Part shown: positions 8,052-17,077 of the stretch, piece after piece
How positions within the stretch are numbered: position 1 is the first letter of the stretch
Layout of the letters: each line of letters opens with the position of its first letter
DNA from: Streptomyces laurentii
GTDB taxonomy: Bacteria > Actinomycetota > Actinomycetes > Streptomycetales > Streptomycetaceae
Direction: 5' to 3'
Length of the DNA stretch: 64,000 nucleotides
Assembly: GCA_002355495.1 (NCBI GenBank)
Contig: AP017424.1
Span: 5,459,501 to 5,523,500, forward strand
Position numbers and translations under genes: made by a program
Notes under the pieces: generated by a model
The model's input: only the letters and a program-made list of their open reading frames with translations
What the model was told of the DNA's origin: nothing
The model's database searches: none

Positions 8052-9089
8052 TCAGGCCCCTCCCTTGAAGCTGTCGCCCCAGCGCGGCCCGGACTCCGGC
8101 CCGGTTCCGGTTCCGGACCCGGGTTCGGAACCGGCGTCCGGCTCGGTCCCGGGCCAGGCCGCGACCGCGCCGCTGTGGATGTCCGTCCCCTGCGCGTGGT
8201 ACTCCACCGCCGCCGCCGTCATCTGCATGAACGCCTCCTCCAGCGACGCCCGCTGGGAACTCAGCTCGTGCAGCGTGATCCGGTGCGCGGCCGCCAGCTC
8301 GCCCAGCCGCTCCGTCGTCGTCCCGTCCACTTCCAGGACCCCGCCGCCCGCCTCCACCACGACGAAGCCCTCGCCGTGCAGCATGTCCCGCAGCCGCTCC
8401 TGCTGCGGGGAGCGCAGCCGCACGTAACTCCGGGAGTTCTGCTGGATGAACTCGGCCATCGACGTGTCGGCGAGCAGCCGGCCCTGGCCGATGACGATCA
8501 GATGGTCCGCGGTCAGCGCCATCTCGCTCATGAGGTGGCTGGACACGAAGATGGTCCGGCCCTCGGCCGCCAGCGCCTTCATCAGGTTGCGGATCCAGTG
8601 GATGCCCTCGGGGTCGAGGCCGTTCACCGGCTCGTCGAACATGAGGATCTCGGGATCGCCGAGCAGCGCCGACGCGATCCCCAGCCGCTGGCCCATGCCG
8701 AGCGAGAAGCCCTTCGACTTCTTGCGCGCCACCGCCGTCAGGCCCACCAGGTCGAGCACCTCGCCGACCCGCCGCTCCGGGATGCGGTTCGACTGCGCCA
8801 GACAGAGGAGGTTGTTGTACGCCGAACGGCCCCCGTGCATCGCCTTGGCGTCGAGCAGCGCCCCGATGTACTTCAGGGGCTCCTTCAGGTCGCGGTAGTG
8901 CTTGCCGTCGATCCGGACCGTCCCGCTCGTCGGGTTGTCCAGGTCCAGCATCATCCGCATCGTCGTCGACTTGCCCGCCCCGTTGGGCCCGAGGAAGCCC
9001 GTGACCACCCCCGGCCGTACCGAGAAGGTCAGGTTGTCGACCGCCGTCTTCGCACCGAAGCGCTTGGTGAGACCCGCCAGCTCGATCAT
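8052..9089 (-). CDS. ABC transporter ATP-binding protein
   Basis: A 345-residue ATPase. Walker A GPNGAGKST, signature FSLGMGQRLGIASALLGDP, Walker B ILMFDEPVNGLD and an H-loop in FVSSHLMSEM are all intact. The C-terminal ~45 residues are Gly/Ser/Glu-rich low complexity (GTEPDAGSEPGSGTGTG). ATG 9089 was chosen because the family N-terminus MIELAGLTKRFGAKTAV starts there; in-frame sequence upstream runs through a terminator hairpin and is not coding. It is the first gene of a four-gene minus-strand block, directly downstream of filP. The same pairs flank filP/scy in other Streptomyces, but no functional link is established. Confidence 0.88.
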   Translation of the reverse strand: MIELAGLTKRFGAKTAVDNLTFSVRPGVVTGFLGPNGAGKSTTMRMMLDLDNPTSGTVRIDGKHYRDLKEPLKYIGALLDAKAMHGGRSAYNNLLCLAQSNRIPERRVGEVLDLVGLTAVARKKSKGFSLGMGQRLGIASALLGDPEILMFDEPVNGLDPEGIHWIRNLMKALAAEGRTIFVSSHLMSEMALTADHLIVIGQGRLLADTSMAEFIQQNSRSYVRLRSPQQERLRDMLHGEGFVVVEAGGGVLEVDGTTTERLGELAAAHRITLHELSSQRASLEEAFMQMTAAAVEYHAQGTDIHSGAVAAWPGTEPDAGSEPGSGTGTGPESGPRWGDSFKGGA

Positions 9090-9109
9090 GCGTACCAACC
9101 TAAGGGCAC

Positions 9110-9148
9110 GAAAAACCCTCCGCCACCGGAATGGCAGAGGGTTTCTTT
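9110..9148 (-). terminator. Terminator downstream of filP
   Basis: Read on the minus strand, AAACCCTCTGCC pairs with GGCGGAGGGTTT around ATTCCGGT and ends in a T run. It separates filP from the ABC transporter genes. Confidence 0.8.
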
Positions 9149-9265
9149 CGGACATGCCCAGAGGTGATCAGGCGTGATCGGGCATGTTCCGTCGTGCTTC
9201 GACGCCGTCGGGTGCGATCAGGCACCGTCAGGCGCGCGCCCGGGGGAAGACGCGCGCCCGGAAGA

Positions 9266-10201
9266 TCAGCGCGACTGCTGGGCCGGGACGCCGGCCGTGC
9301 GGTCCTCGTCCATCGGGGAGCCGGCCGCGGCCACGGCGGCACCGGTCAGCGTGGCCAGCATCTCGCGGACGTTGGTCAGCTGCGCGTTGATGGAGTCGCG
9401 GCGGTTCGTCAGCGCCGCCAGCTCGCGCTCCGATTCGCTGCGGATACGGTCGGCCTTGGCGTTCGCGTCGGCCACGATGTCCTCGGACTGGCGCTGCGCC
9501 GTCTCCACCGTCTGACGGGCCCGGCGCTCCGCGTCGGTCCGCAGCTTCTCGGCCTCCAGGCGCAGCTGCTCCGCCCGGTGCTCGATCTCGGCCAGCCGCT
9601 TCTCCGCCTTGGCCTGGCGGGACGCCAGGTCGCGCTCGGACTGCTCACGGCGCTTGGCCAGGTTGGTCTCGAAGTCCGCGGCGGCCTGGGCGGCCTTGGC
9701 GCGGGTCTCCTCGAAGAGGGCGTCCGCCTCCTCACGCTTCGACTGGGCGTCCTTCTGCGCGTCGGCGCGCAGCGAGTTGGCCTCGCCCTGCGCCTTCTCG
9801 ACGATCCGTACCCCGTCGTCCTCGGCCTTCGCCTTGCGCTCGACCGAGAACGCCTCGGCGTCGTTGCGGACCTGCTGGGCCGCGGACTCCGCCAGCTCAC
9901 GGTGCTGCTCGGCGGCGCGACGGGCCTCCTCGCGCAGGTCCTTCGCCTCCTCCTCGGCGAGACGCAGGATCTTCTCCACGCGGGCACCGAGACCGGCGTA
10001 CGACGGCTCGGCGTCGGTGACCTGGGTCTGGGCGTTCTGCGTTTCGAGGTGCAACTCCTCGATCCGCTTCTCCAGCGAGGTGATTCGGGCCAGAGCACTG
10101 TCACGGTCGGCGACGAGCTTGGTAATGCGGTCGTCCACCTGACCGCGGTCGTAACCGCGCCGCACGAGCTCGAAGCCGAAGGGGGAGGATGTGTCGCTCA
10201 T
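9266..10201 (-). CDS. filP: FilP, coiled-coil filament protein of the polar growth machinery
   Basis: A 311-residue, almost wholly coiled-coil protein. FilP forms an intermediate-filament-like network behind hyphal tips, recruited by DivIVA, and stiffens the hypha (established in S. coelicolor, SCO5396). The N-terminus FGFELVRRGYDRGQVDDRITKL is the DivIVA-like RGYD.xQVD motif shared by polarisome proteins. The rest is heptad/hendecad repeats rich in Ala, Glu, Arg and Lys with no long breaks (LAEEEAKDLREEARRAAEQ). Length and ends match known FilP. ATG 10201 is the natural start. It lies 131 bases downstream of scy in the same orientation and has its own terminator. Confidence 0.93.
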   Translation of the reverse strand: MSDTSSPFGFELVRRGYDRGQVDDRITKLVADRDSALARITSLEKRIEELHLETQNAQTQVTDAEPSYAGLGARVEKILRLAEEEAKDLREEARRAAEQHRELAESAAQQVRNDAEAFSVERKAKAEDDGVRIVEKAQGEANSLRADAQKDAQSKREEADALFEETRAKAAQAAADFETNLAKRREQSERDLASRQAKAEKRLAEIEHRAEQLRLEAEKLRTDAERRARQTVETAQRQSEDIVADANAKADRIRSESERELAALTNRRDSINAQLTNVREMLATLTGAAVAAAGSPMDEDRTAGVPAQQSR

Positions 10202-10332
10202 GGGGTTCCTGTCGAAAGAGACCGGTGTGTTGTGAGGTGTGAGGTGTTAGAGGGAATCCTAGGGGTCTAAGCGGCGTGTCATCGAGCATATGCCCGTTTG
10301 ATCTGGAGAATGTCCAGTCTTTTGAGTGGCTG

Positions 10333-13300
10333 TCACCGAGAGTTCTTGCCACCCGAACGGCCTGAACCAGCCGATGCCCCCGCCTTCGTCCCGTCCTTCC
10401 CGTCGGCCGACGGCGTTTCGAAAGACTCCAACGCCTCCAGGACGTCCTGGACACGGGAGATCTCGGCATTGATGTCCTCGCGCCTGCGCACGATGACCTC
10501 CAGCTCACGGCGGCCCTCGGACACCGTCCGCTCGGCCTCCTGCTCCGCCTCCGCCTTGATCTCCTCGGCCTCCGCCTTGATGCGCTCGCCCTCCGCCACC
10601 AGCGAGGCCTTCTTCTGCTCGGCCTCCTTCAGCAGGGACTCGGCCCGCTTCACGGCCGCGATCCGGACCTTGCTCGCCTCGGAACTCGCCTCCGAGAGCG
10701 TCCGCTTGGCCTTCTCCTCGGCCGCGGTGCTCTGCTCCTCCGCGGCCTTCACCAGCTTGTCGACGCGCTCGCCGGCCGACTTCATCTGCTCGGCCGTCTC
10801 ACGCCGCGCCCGCTCGTGCAGCTCCTCGACCTCGCTCTCCACCCGGGTGCGCTGCTCCTCCGCGCGCTCCCGGATGGCGGCCGCGTCGGCACGCGTGCCG
10901 ACCAGCAGCTCGTCGGCGTCCGTACGGGCCTTCTCCACCAGCGAGTTGCCCTCGATGGTCGCCTCGGCCACGATCCGCTCGGCCGCCGTACGGGCCGCGC
11001 CGACCATCGTGTCCGCCTGCTCCTCCGCCTCGGTGGTGGCGCGCAGCGCCTCCTCCTGGGCCTTGGCCATCAGCTGGTCGGCCTGCTCGGCCGCGTCCGC
11101 GCGCTTCTTCGCGCCCGACTCGCGGGCCTCGTCGAGCGTCCGGTCGGCCTCGGCGCGCGCCGACGCGCGCATCTCCTCCGCCGCCTTCTCCGCCGCGTCC
11201 TTGACCCGGGCCGCCTCCACGGCGATCCGCTCGGCTTCCTTGCGGGCCTCGCCGATGAGCGTGTCCGCCTGCTCGGCGGCGTCCGTACGGCGCTGGTCGG
11301 CGGCCTTGCGGGCGTCGTCGAGGACCTGCTCGGCCTCGGCGCCGATCCGCTCGGCCTCCTTGCGGGCCTCGCCGATCAGGGTGTCGGCCTGCTCCGCCGC
11401 GTCCGAACGGCGCTGGTCCGCCTTCTTGCGCGCCTCGTCCAGGATCCGGTCGGCGTCAGCGAGCGCGGCACTGCGCAGCGCCTGCGCGTGCGCCTCGCCG
11501 TCCACCTTGACCTGCTCGGCCTCCGCGCGTGTGCGGGCCGCGTCCTGCTCGGTCGACTCCAGCAGCTCGGCGGCCTCGGTGGTGAGCCGCTCAGCCTCCG
11601 CCGACGCCTCGCCGATGAGCGTGTCCGCCTGCTCGGCGGCGTCCGAACGACGCTTGTCGGCGGCCTTGCGCGCCTCGTCGAGGACCTGCTCGCCGTCCGC
11701 GCGGGCGGCGGCCCGCAGGGCCTCCGCCTCGGCTTCGCCGTCGGCCTTGACCTGCTCGGCCTCCGCGCGTGTGCGGGCCGCGTCCTGCTCGGTCGACTCC
11801 AGCAGCTCGGCGGCCTCGGTGGCGAGCCGCTGGGCCTCCGCGGTCGCTTCGGCGGTGACCCGCTGGGCTTCGGTCGTCGCCTCGGTGGTGACTCGCTGGG
11901 CCTCCGCGGTCGCTTCGGCGGTGACCCGCTGGGCTTCGGTCGTCGCCTCGCCGATGAGCGCGTCGGCCTGCTCGGCGGCGTCCGCGCGCCGCTTGTCGGC
12001 GGCCTTGCGGGCGTCGTCGAGGACCTGCTCGGCCTCGGCGCCGATCCGCTCCGCCTCCGTACGGGCGTCGCCGACCACCGTCTCGGCCTGTCCGGCCGCC
12101 TCCGAACGGATCCGGTTCGCGTCGGAACGGGCGTCCGCGCGCGTACGCGCCGCGTCCTGGTCCGCCGCCGCCAGCTCGTCCGACACCTCGGTACGGATCC
12201 GCTGCGCGTACTCGGCCGTGTCCGACTTCAGCTTCTCCGCGTCGGCGATCGCCTGCTTGACCGTCCGCTCGGCCAGGTCCTTCGCGGCCGCGGACTCCTC
12301 CTGGGCGCGCTCGCGCGTCCGGGTCGCGTCCTCGGAGGCCCGCTCCCGCTCCTCGTACGCGTCGGTGCGGACCCGGTCCGCCTCCTCCTGCGCCTCGGTA
12401 CGGGTGCGCTCCGCCGCGTGCTCGGCCGCGCTGCGCAGCCCGGCGATCTCCTCCTCGGCCGCCTCGCGCAGACCCGCGACCGACTCGCGTACCTCGTGCG
12501 CGGTCTGCTCGGCGGCGGACACCAGCTCGGTCGCCCGGGCCTCCGCCTCCTCGACCAGCCGCTCGGCCTCGGCCGCGGCCTCCTCGACCCGCTTGCGCGC
12601 GGCGGCGAGGAGCTCCTCGCTCCGCTCGCGCGCCAGTTCGCGCTCGCGGCCCGCCTCGGAACGCGCCGACTCCAGCGTCTCCTCGGCCTCCCGGCGACGC
12701 CGCTCGGCCTCCTCGCGGGCCGCGGCCAGCGCCTCGGCGGCCTCGGCGGCGATCCGCTCGGCGGCGGCCCCGGCCTCGGCACGTACCCGGTCGGCGGTCT
12801 CCTGCGCCTCCGACTTCAGCCGTTCGGCCTCCGCCGCGGCCTCCTCGCGCAGCGCGGTCGCCGCGGCCTTGGCCTCGGCGCGGTCCGTGGACGCGTCCTC
12901 GGCCGCCTCCGTGCGCAGCCGCTCGGCCTCTTCCTCGGCCTGCGCCCGCAGCGTACGGACCCGCTCGGCGGCTTCCGTCCGCAGCCGCTCCGTCTCCTCG
13001 GCGGCCTCGCGCCGGATCCGCTCGCTCTCGGCCCGCGCGCCGGCCAGCTCCTGGCCGGCCGACTCCAGCTTGTCCGCGGCCTCGGTACGCAGCCGGGCCA
13101 GCTCCTCGGCGGCCTCCGCGCGCAGCGCCTCGGCACCCCGCTCGGCCTCCTCGCGCAGCGCGAGGGCGGCGGCGTCGGCCGCCTCCTTGACCGACTCGGC
13201 CTGCTCCTCGGCCTCCACGCGCAGCCGCTCCGCCTCGGCGCGGGTGCGCTCCAGCGTCTCCTCGGCCTGGGTACGCAGCGTCTGGGCGCGCTCCATGGCC

Positions 13301-14841
13301 TCGCCGCGGACCCGCTCGCTCTCGGCGTTCGCGTTCGCGCGCAGCTCGTCGGCGTCCGTCCGGGCCTTGGTCAGCAGCTCCTCGGCGGTCTTCGCCGACT
13401 CCTCGATCTGCTGGACGGCCTCCCGGCGCGCCTCGCCGCGGATCCGCTCGCCCTCGGCGACCGCCTCGGCCCGCAGCTGCTCGGCCTCGCCGCGCAGCCG
13501 GCGCGCCTCCTCCTGCAGCTCGACCGTCTTGGCGCGGTACTCCTTGGTGTCGTCCTTCGCCGAACCGAGCAGTTCGTCGGCCTGCTCCTCGGCGGTCCGC
13601 CGCAGCCGGTCCGCCTCGGTCTCGGCGTCGGTGCGCAGCCGCTCCGCCTTCTCGGCGGCCTTGCGGGTGGTCTCCTGGGCGTCGTCGGACGCCTTGCTCA
13701 GGATCTCCTCGGCCTGCCGGGCGGCCTTGGCGAGCGCGGCGGCGGAGTCCTCGGCGGCGGCCGCGAGGGCCTTCTCCGAGGCCTCGGCGGCCATCCGCTC
13801 GGCCGCGTCGGCGGCCTCGCGCAGCTGCTCCTCGGCCTGCTCCTTGAGGGCCTCGGCCTCCTTGGTGGCCTCGCCGACGAGCCGGGCGATCTCGGCCTTG
13901 GCGGTACGGGTACGTGCCTCGTTGACGGACTCGGCGCCCGCCAGCTCCTTCGCGGCGGCGTCCTTGGCCGCGGCCAGGGTGCGCTCGGCCCGCGTCCGGG
14001 CCTGCCGGAGCTCCTCCTCGGCCTCCTGGACGCGCACGTCGGCCGCGCGGGACAGCTCGGCGGCCTCGCGGCGGGCCTGCTCGGTCTCGGCGGTGGTGGT
14101 GGAACGCAGCCGCTCGGCGTGGCCGACGGCCTCCTCGGCCTGCCCGGCCGCGGTGCTGAGCATCCGCTCGGCGTCCTTGCGGGCGCGCAGCAGAATCGCT
14201 TCGGCCTCGGACCGGGCCGCCTCCGCCTCGGCGCCGACCCGGCGCCGGGTCTCCTCGGCGATCCGGGCGGCCTCGGCGCGCGCGGCGGACAGTGACTGCT
14301 CCGCCTCGGCGCGCGACTCCTCCATCAGCCGGCGGGCCTGGGACTCCGTACGCGCGCGCAACTGCTCGGCCCACGCCACGTTCTCGTTGACGTGCGACTC
14401 GACCGTCTTACGGCGCTCGTTGAGCTCCTGGTCGAGCTGCTGACGGCGCTGGACGGCCTCGGTGTGCAGCTCGGACTGGAGCCGGGCCTGCTGTTCGGCG
14501 TGCTCCTGGAGGATGCGCTGCGTCTGGGCGCGCGCCTCGCGCAGCTCGCGCTCGGCGTCCTGGCGCAACTGCTCCGCCTGCGCCTGCGCGTTGCGCAGCA
14601 TCTGCTCGGCCTGGTAGCCGGCGTCGGCGCCGTCGTAGGCGGGCCGGGACGCGATGGTGCGGCGCGCCTCGTGGAGCTTGGCACGCAGGACCTCGACCTG
14701 GTACCCGAGATCCTCGGCGTGCTGGACGGCCTTCTCTCGTTCCTTCTTCAGCCGTTCCATCTCGGCTTCGAACCGCGAGAGATGGTCGTCCTCGGCTCGC
14801 TGGCTCTCCTGGCGTTCGTAGCCCCGCACTGCGCGGTCCAT
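10333..14841 (-). CDS. scy: Scy, giant coiled-coil organiser of the Streptomyces tip-organising centre
   Basis: A ~1502-residue coiled-coil scaffold that binds DivIVA and FilP and sets where hyphal tips form (SCO5397 family). The N-terminal ~110 residues (HLSRFEAEMERLKKEREKA) form a canonical heptad coil. The remainder is a long hendecad region of repeating A-E-R/Q blocks, including many EQADTLIGEA and AARTRAEAEQVK units. It is longer than the 1326-residue S. coelicolor protein; the excess is in the repeats, where identical DNA blocks recur (see the repeat entry). ATG 14841 gives MDRAVRGYE; a GTG at 14829 (VRGYE) is an equally possible start. The last ~25 residues are Gly/Ser/Ala-rich. Confidence 0.93.
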   Translation of the reverse strand: MDRAVRGYERQESQRAEDDHLSRFEAEMERLKKEREKAVQHAEDLGYQVEVLRAKLHEARRTIASRPAYDGADAGYQAEQMLRNAQAQAEQLRQDAERELREARAQTQRILQEHAEQQARLQSELHTEAVQRRQQLDQELNERRKTVESHVNENVAWAEQLRARTESQARRLMEESRAEAEQSLSAARAEAARIAEETRRRVGAEAEAARSEAEAILLRARKDAERMLSTAAGQAEEAVGHAERLRSTTTAETEQARREAAELSRAADVRVQEAEEELRQARTRAERTLAAAKDAAAKELAGAESVNEARTRTAKAEIARLVGEATKEAEALKEQAEEQLREAADAAERMAAEASEKALAAAAEDSAAALAKAARQAEEILSKASDDAQETTRKAAEKAERLRTDAETEADRLRRTAEEQADELLGSAKDDTKEYRAKTVELQEEARRLRGEAEQLRAEAVAEGERIRGEARREAVQQIEESAKTAEELLTKARTDADELRANANAESERVRGEAMERAQTLRTQAEETLERTRAEAERLRVEAEEQAESVKEAADAAALALREEAERGAEALRAEAAEELARLRTEAADKLESAGQELAGARAESERIRREAAEETERLRTEAAERVRTLRAQAEEEAERLRTEAAEDASTDRAEAKAAATALREEAAAEAERLKSEAQETADRVRAEAGAAAERIAAEAAEALAAAREEAERRRREAEETLESARSEAGRERELARERSEELLAAARKRVEEAAAEAERLVEEAEARATELVSAAEQTAHEVRESVAGLREAAEEEIAGLRSAAEHAAERTRTEAQEEADRVRTDAYEERERASEDATRTRERAQEESAAAKDLAERTVKQAIADAEKLKSDTAEYAQRIRTEVSDELAAADQDAARTRADARSDANRIRSEAAGQAETVVGDARTEAERIGAEAEQVLDDARKAADKRRADAAEQADALIGEATTEAQRVTAEATAEAQRVTTEATTEAQRVTAEATAEAQRLATEAAELLESTEQDAARTRAEAEQVKADGEAEAEALRAAARADGEQVLDEARKAADKRRSDAAEQADTLIGEASAEAERLTTEAAELLESTEQDAARTRAEAEQVKVDGEAHAQALRSAALADADRILDEARKKADQRRSDAAEQADTLIGEARKEAERIGAEAEQVLDDARKAADQRRTDAAEQADTLIGEARKEAERIAVEAARVKDAAEKAAEEMRASARAEADRTLDEARESGAKKRADAAEQADQLMAKAQEEALRATTEAEEQADTMVGAARTAAERIVAEATIEGNSLVEKARTDADELLVGTRADAAAIRERAEEQRTRVESEVEELHERARRETAEQMKSAGERVDKLVKAAEEQSTAAEEKAKRTLSEASSEASKVRIAAVKRAESLLKEAEQKKASLVAEGERIKAEAEEIKAEAEQEAERTVSEGRRELEVIVRRREDINAEISRVQDVLEALESFETPSADGKDGTKAGASAGSGRSGGKNSR
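11519..11950 (-). repeat. Recent tandem duplications inside scy
   Basis: A 60-base stretch (11521-11580) recurs identically at 11761-11820, 240 bases (80 codons) away. A 66-base unit starting at 11828 recurs almost perfectly at 11894, coding the alternating EAQRVTAEAT / EAQRVTTEAT pattern. Both are whole numbers of codons, so they lengthen the coil without breaking the frame. Confidence 0.85.
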
Positions 14842-14971
14842 CCGTCCCCTGGTCGCAACACTCCAACGAGCACGCCCTCACGGCCGAGGGCGGACCCCCG
14901 GGGAATCGTGGCAGATCGGACGACCCCGACATCCTGACTTCGGTGCCGCGCGCACACGGCTCCGACCGGCC

Positions 14972-15003
14972 CCGGCCCGGAGTGGCCCACTCTACCGGGC
15001 CGG
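14972..15003 (-). terminator. Hairpin downstream of the methylmalonyl-CoA epimerase gene
   Basis: Perfect arms CCGGCCCGG and CCGGGCCGG, with AGT/ACT pairing inside, starting 13 bases past the stop on the minus strand. Confidence 0.65.
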
Positions 15004-15015
15004 GAATCCGTCAGG

Positions 15016-15480
15016 TCAGTGCTCCGCTGAGGAGTGGTCAGCGGAAGGGCCGGAAGAGGGCGTCGCGGAGGTGACGAGCTCGGTCAGGACGCCGTGGCAG
15101 TCCTTGGGGTGGAGGAAGGTGATGCGGGATCCCATGGAGCCGACGCGGGGCTCGTCGTAGAGCACCCGGACCCCCTTGTCCCGGATGGCCGCGGCGTCGC
15201 CGTCGACGTCCGCGGTGCCGAAGGCGATGTGGTGCACGCCCTCGCCGTTCTTCGCCAGCCACTTGCCCACCGCCGAGTCCTCGCGGGTGGGCTCCAGGAG
15301 CTGGAGGTACGAGGCTCCGCCGTCCGAGGTCTCGTTGATCTTGAGCATGGCCTCCCGGACGCCCTGCTCCTCGTTGATCTCCGAGTGGAAGACCTCGAAG
15401 CCGTAGGTCGCCCGGTAGAACTCGACGGTCTTGTCCAGGTCGAAACAGGCGATCCCGATGTGGTCGATTCGCGTCAGCAT
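15016..15480 (-). CDS. mce: Methylmalonyl-CoA epimerase
   Basis: A 154-residue enzyme of the vicinal-oxygen-chelate fold that interconverts (2R)- and (2S)-methylmalonyl-CoA, linking propionyl-CoA carboxylation to the B12-dependent mutase. Two beta-alpha-beta repeats are visible. Expected metal ligands are His7 in RIDHIGIA, Gln in YLQLLEP, His in GVHHIAFG and Glu in VLTELV. The last ~15 residues (Ser-rich, SSAEH) are outside the fold. ATG 15480 gives the conserved MLTRIDHIG. It is divergent from the thiolase gene with 137 bases between the starts. The pairing with thiolase and MeaB marks a branched-chain/propionyl-CoA metabolic block. Confidence 0.92.
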   Translation of the reverse strand: MLTRIDHIGIACFDLDKTVEFYRATYGFEVFHSEINEEQGVREAMLKINETSDGGASYLQLLEPTREDSAVGKWLAKNGEGVHHIAFGTADVDGDAAAIRDKGVRVLYDEPRVGSMGSRITFLHPKDCHGVLTELVTSATPSSGPSADHSSAEH

Positions 15481-15617
15481 GTCTCCAGTGCAGCGCCGGC
15501 CGCATGGTTACGCAACGTGCGCGCCGTCACACCGGAAGGCCGGTGACCGGGCCCGGCACCGCTCAGTACATTGAAGGTAAACCCTCGTTCACTCCTCATC
15601 CCAAGGGGCCGCGGCTC

Positions 15618-16823
15618 ATGACTGGAACGACCGGTACCACCTCTGTGATCGTCGCGGGCGCCCGGACGCCCATGGGCCGCCTGCTCGGCTCGCTGAAGTC
15701 CTTCTCCGGCGCCGATCTGGGCGGTTTCGCGATCAAGGCCGCCCTGGACCGGGCCGGCATCGGCGGCGACCAGGTGCAGTACGTGATCATGGGCCAGGTG
15801 CTCCAGGCGGGCGCCGGCCAGATCCCCGCCCGCCAGGCCGCCGTCAAGGGCGGCATCCCGATGAGCGTCCCGGCGCTCACCATCAACAAGGTGTGTCTGT
15901 CCGGCCTCGACGCCATCGCGCTCGCCGACCAGCTCATCCGCGCGGGCGAGTTCGACATCGTGGTCGCGGGCGGCCAGGAGTCGATGACCAACGCCCCGCA
16001 CCTGCTGCCGAAGTCCCGTGAGGGCTACAAGTACGGCGCGATCGAGATGCTCGACTGCATGGCGTATGACGGTCTCACCGACTCCTTCGAGGGCATCGCC
16101 ATGGGCGAGTCCACCGAGAAGCACAACACCCGCCTGGGGATTCCGCGCCAGGCGCAGGACGAGCTGGCCGCCCTGTCGCACCAGCGCGCCGCCACCGCCC
16201 AGAAGAACGGCGTCTTCGAGGCCGAGATCACCCCGGTCGAGATCCCGCAGCGCAAGGGCGACCCGGTCGTCTTCGCCAAGGACGAGGGCATCCGCCCCGA
16301 GACGACCGCCGAGTCGCTCGGCAAGCTCCGCCCGGCCTTCACCAAGGACGGCACGATCACCGCCGGCACGTCCTCGCAGATCTCCGACGGCGCCGCCGCC
16401 GTCGTCGTGATGAGCAAGGCCAAGGCCGAGGAGCTGGGCCTGGAGTGGATCGCCGAGATCGGCGCCCACGGCAACGTGGCCGGCCCGGACAACTCGCTCC
16501 AGTCGCAGCCGTCGAACGCGATCCTGCACGCCCTGAAGAAGGAGGGCAAGGAGGTCGCCGACCTGGACCTGATCGAGATCAACGAGGCGTTCGCCGCGGT
16601 CTCGTACCAGTCCATGAAGGACCTCGGCATCACCCCGGAAAAGGTGAACGTGAACGGTGGCGCCATCGCCCTCGGTCACCCGATCGGGATGTCCGGCGCC
16701 CGTCTGGTGCTGCACCTGGCCCTGGAGCTGAAGCGGCGCGGCGGCGGCACGGGCGCGGCGGCCCTGTGCGGCGGCGGCGGCCAGGGCGACGCCCTGATCG
16801 TGCGCGTCCCCGGCAAGAAGTAG
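15618..16823 (+). CDS. Acetyl-CoA C-acetyltransferase (thiolase)
   Basis: A 401-residue thiolase that condenses two acyl-CoAs or cleaves 3-oxoacyl-CoA. The nucleophilic Cys93 is in NKVCLSGLDA, the catalytic His354 in ALGHPIGMSGAR, and the second Cys384 in CGGGGQGDA; the length is normal for the family. The N-terminal MTGTTGTT run is a short polar lead before VIVAGARTPMGRL. ATG 15618 was chosen over the open frame to 15504, which crosses the promoter region of the divergent epimerase. Whether it is biosynthetic or degradative is not decided by sequence; the neighbours (epimerase, MeaB) suggest short-chain acyl-CoA turnover. Confidence 0.92.
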   Translation: MTGTTGTTSVIVAGARTPMGRLLGSLKSFSGADLGGFAIKAALDRAGIGGDQVQYVIMGQVLQAGAGQIPARQAAVKGGIPMSVPALTINKVCLSGLDAIALADQLIRAGEFDIVVAGGQESMTNAPHLLPKSREGYKYGAIEMLDCMAYDGLTDSFEGIAMGESTEKHNTRLGIPRQAQDELAALSHQRAATAQKNGVFEAEITPVEIPQRKGDPVVFAKDEGIRPETTAESLGKLRPAFTKDGTITAGTSSQISDGAAAVVVMSKAKAEELGLEWIAEIGAHGNVAGPDNSLQSQPSNAILHALKKEGKEVADLDLIEINEAFAAVSYQSMKDLGITPEKVNVNGGAIALGHPIGMSGARLVLHLALELKRRGGGTGAAALCGGGGQGDALIVRVPGKK

Positions 16824-16915
16824 GCCGGACACTCAGGTCCTGTCTTCCGGACCAGGCCGGACGAAGGCCGCCGGACCCGGGGAGGGACCCGGGTCCGGCG
16901 GGCGGTCCGGTACAC

Positions 16916-16955
16916 AGGCGTACGGGCCCGGTGCACGCACCGGACCCGTACGCCT
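16916..16955 (+). terminator. Strong hairpin after the thiolase gene
   Basis: Arms AGGCGTACGGG and CCCGTACGCCT, extended inside by CCGGT/ACCGG pairing, 92 bases after the stop. Confidence 0.5.
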
Positions 16956-17005
16956 GACGCGTACCCCCGGGCCCCGCGGTCCGCGCATCCGGTACGCGTC
17001 CCTCC

Positions 17006-17035
17006 CGGTGCGTGTACGCGCGCGTACGCGCACCG
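17006..17035. promoter_or_regulatory. 30-base near-perfect palindrome upstream of meaB
   Basis: Half-sites CGGTGCG and CGCACCG flank TGTACGCGCGCGTACG, centred ~57 bases before the meaB ATG. It could be a regulator site or a stem-loop; no known motif is matched. Confidence 0.4.
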
Positions 17036-17077
17036 GGCCCGCAAGATCCCGACGCTCGACGCAAGGAGCACGCTGAG

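Noticed and set aside
10298..14443. 1381-residue plus-strand open frame opposite scy
   Set aside because: Ser/Ala/Arg-only composition typical of the antisense of a coiled-coil gene in high-GC DNA.
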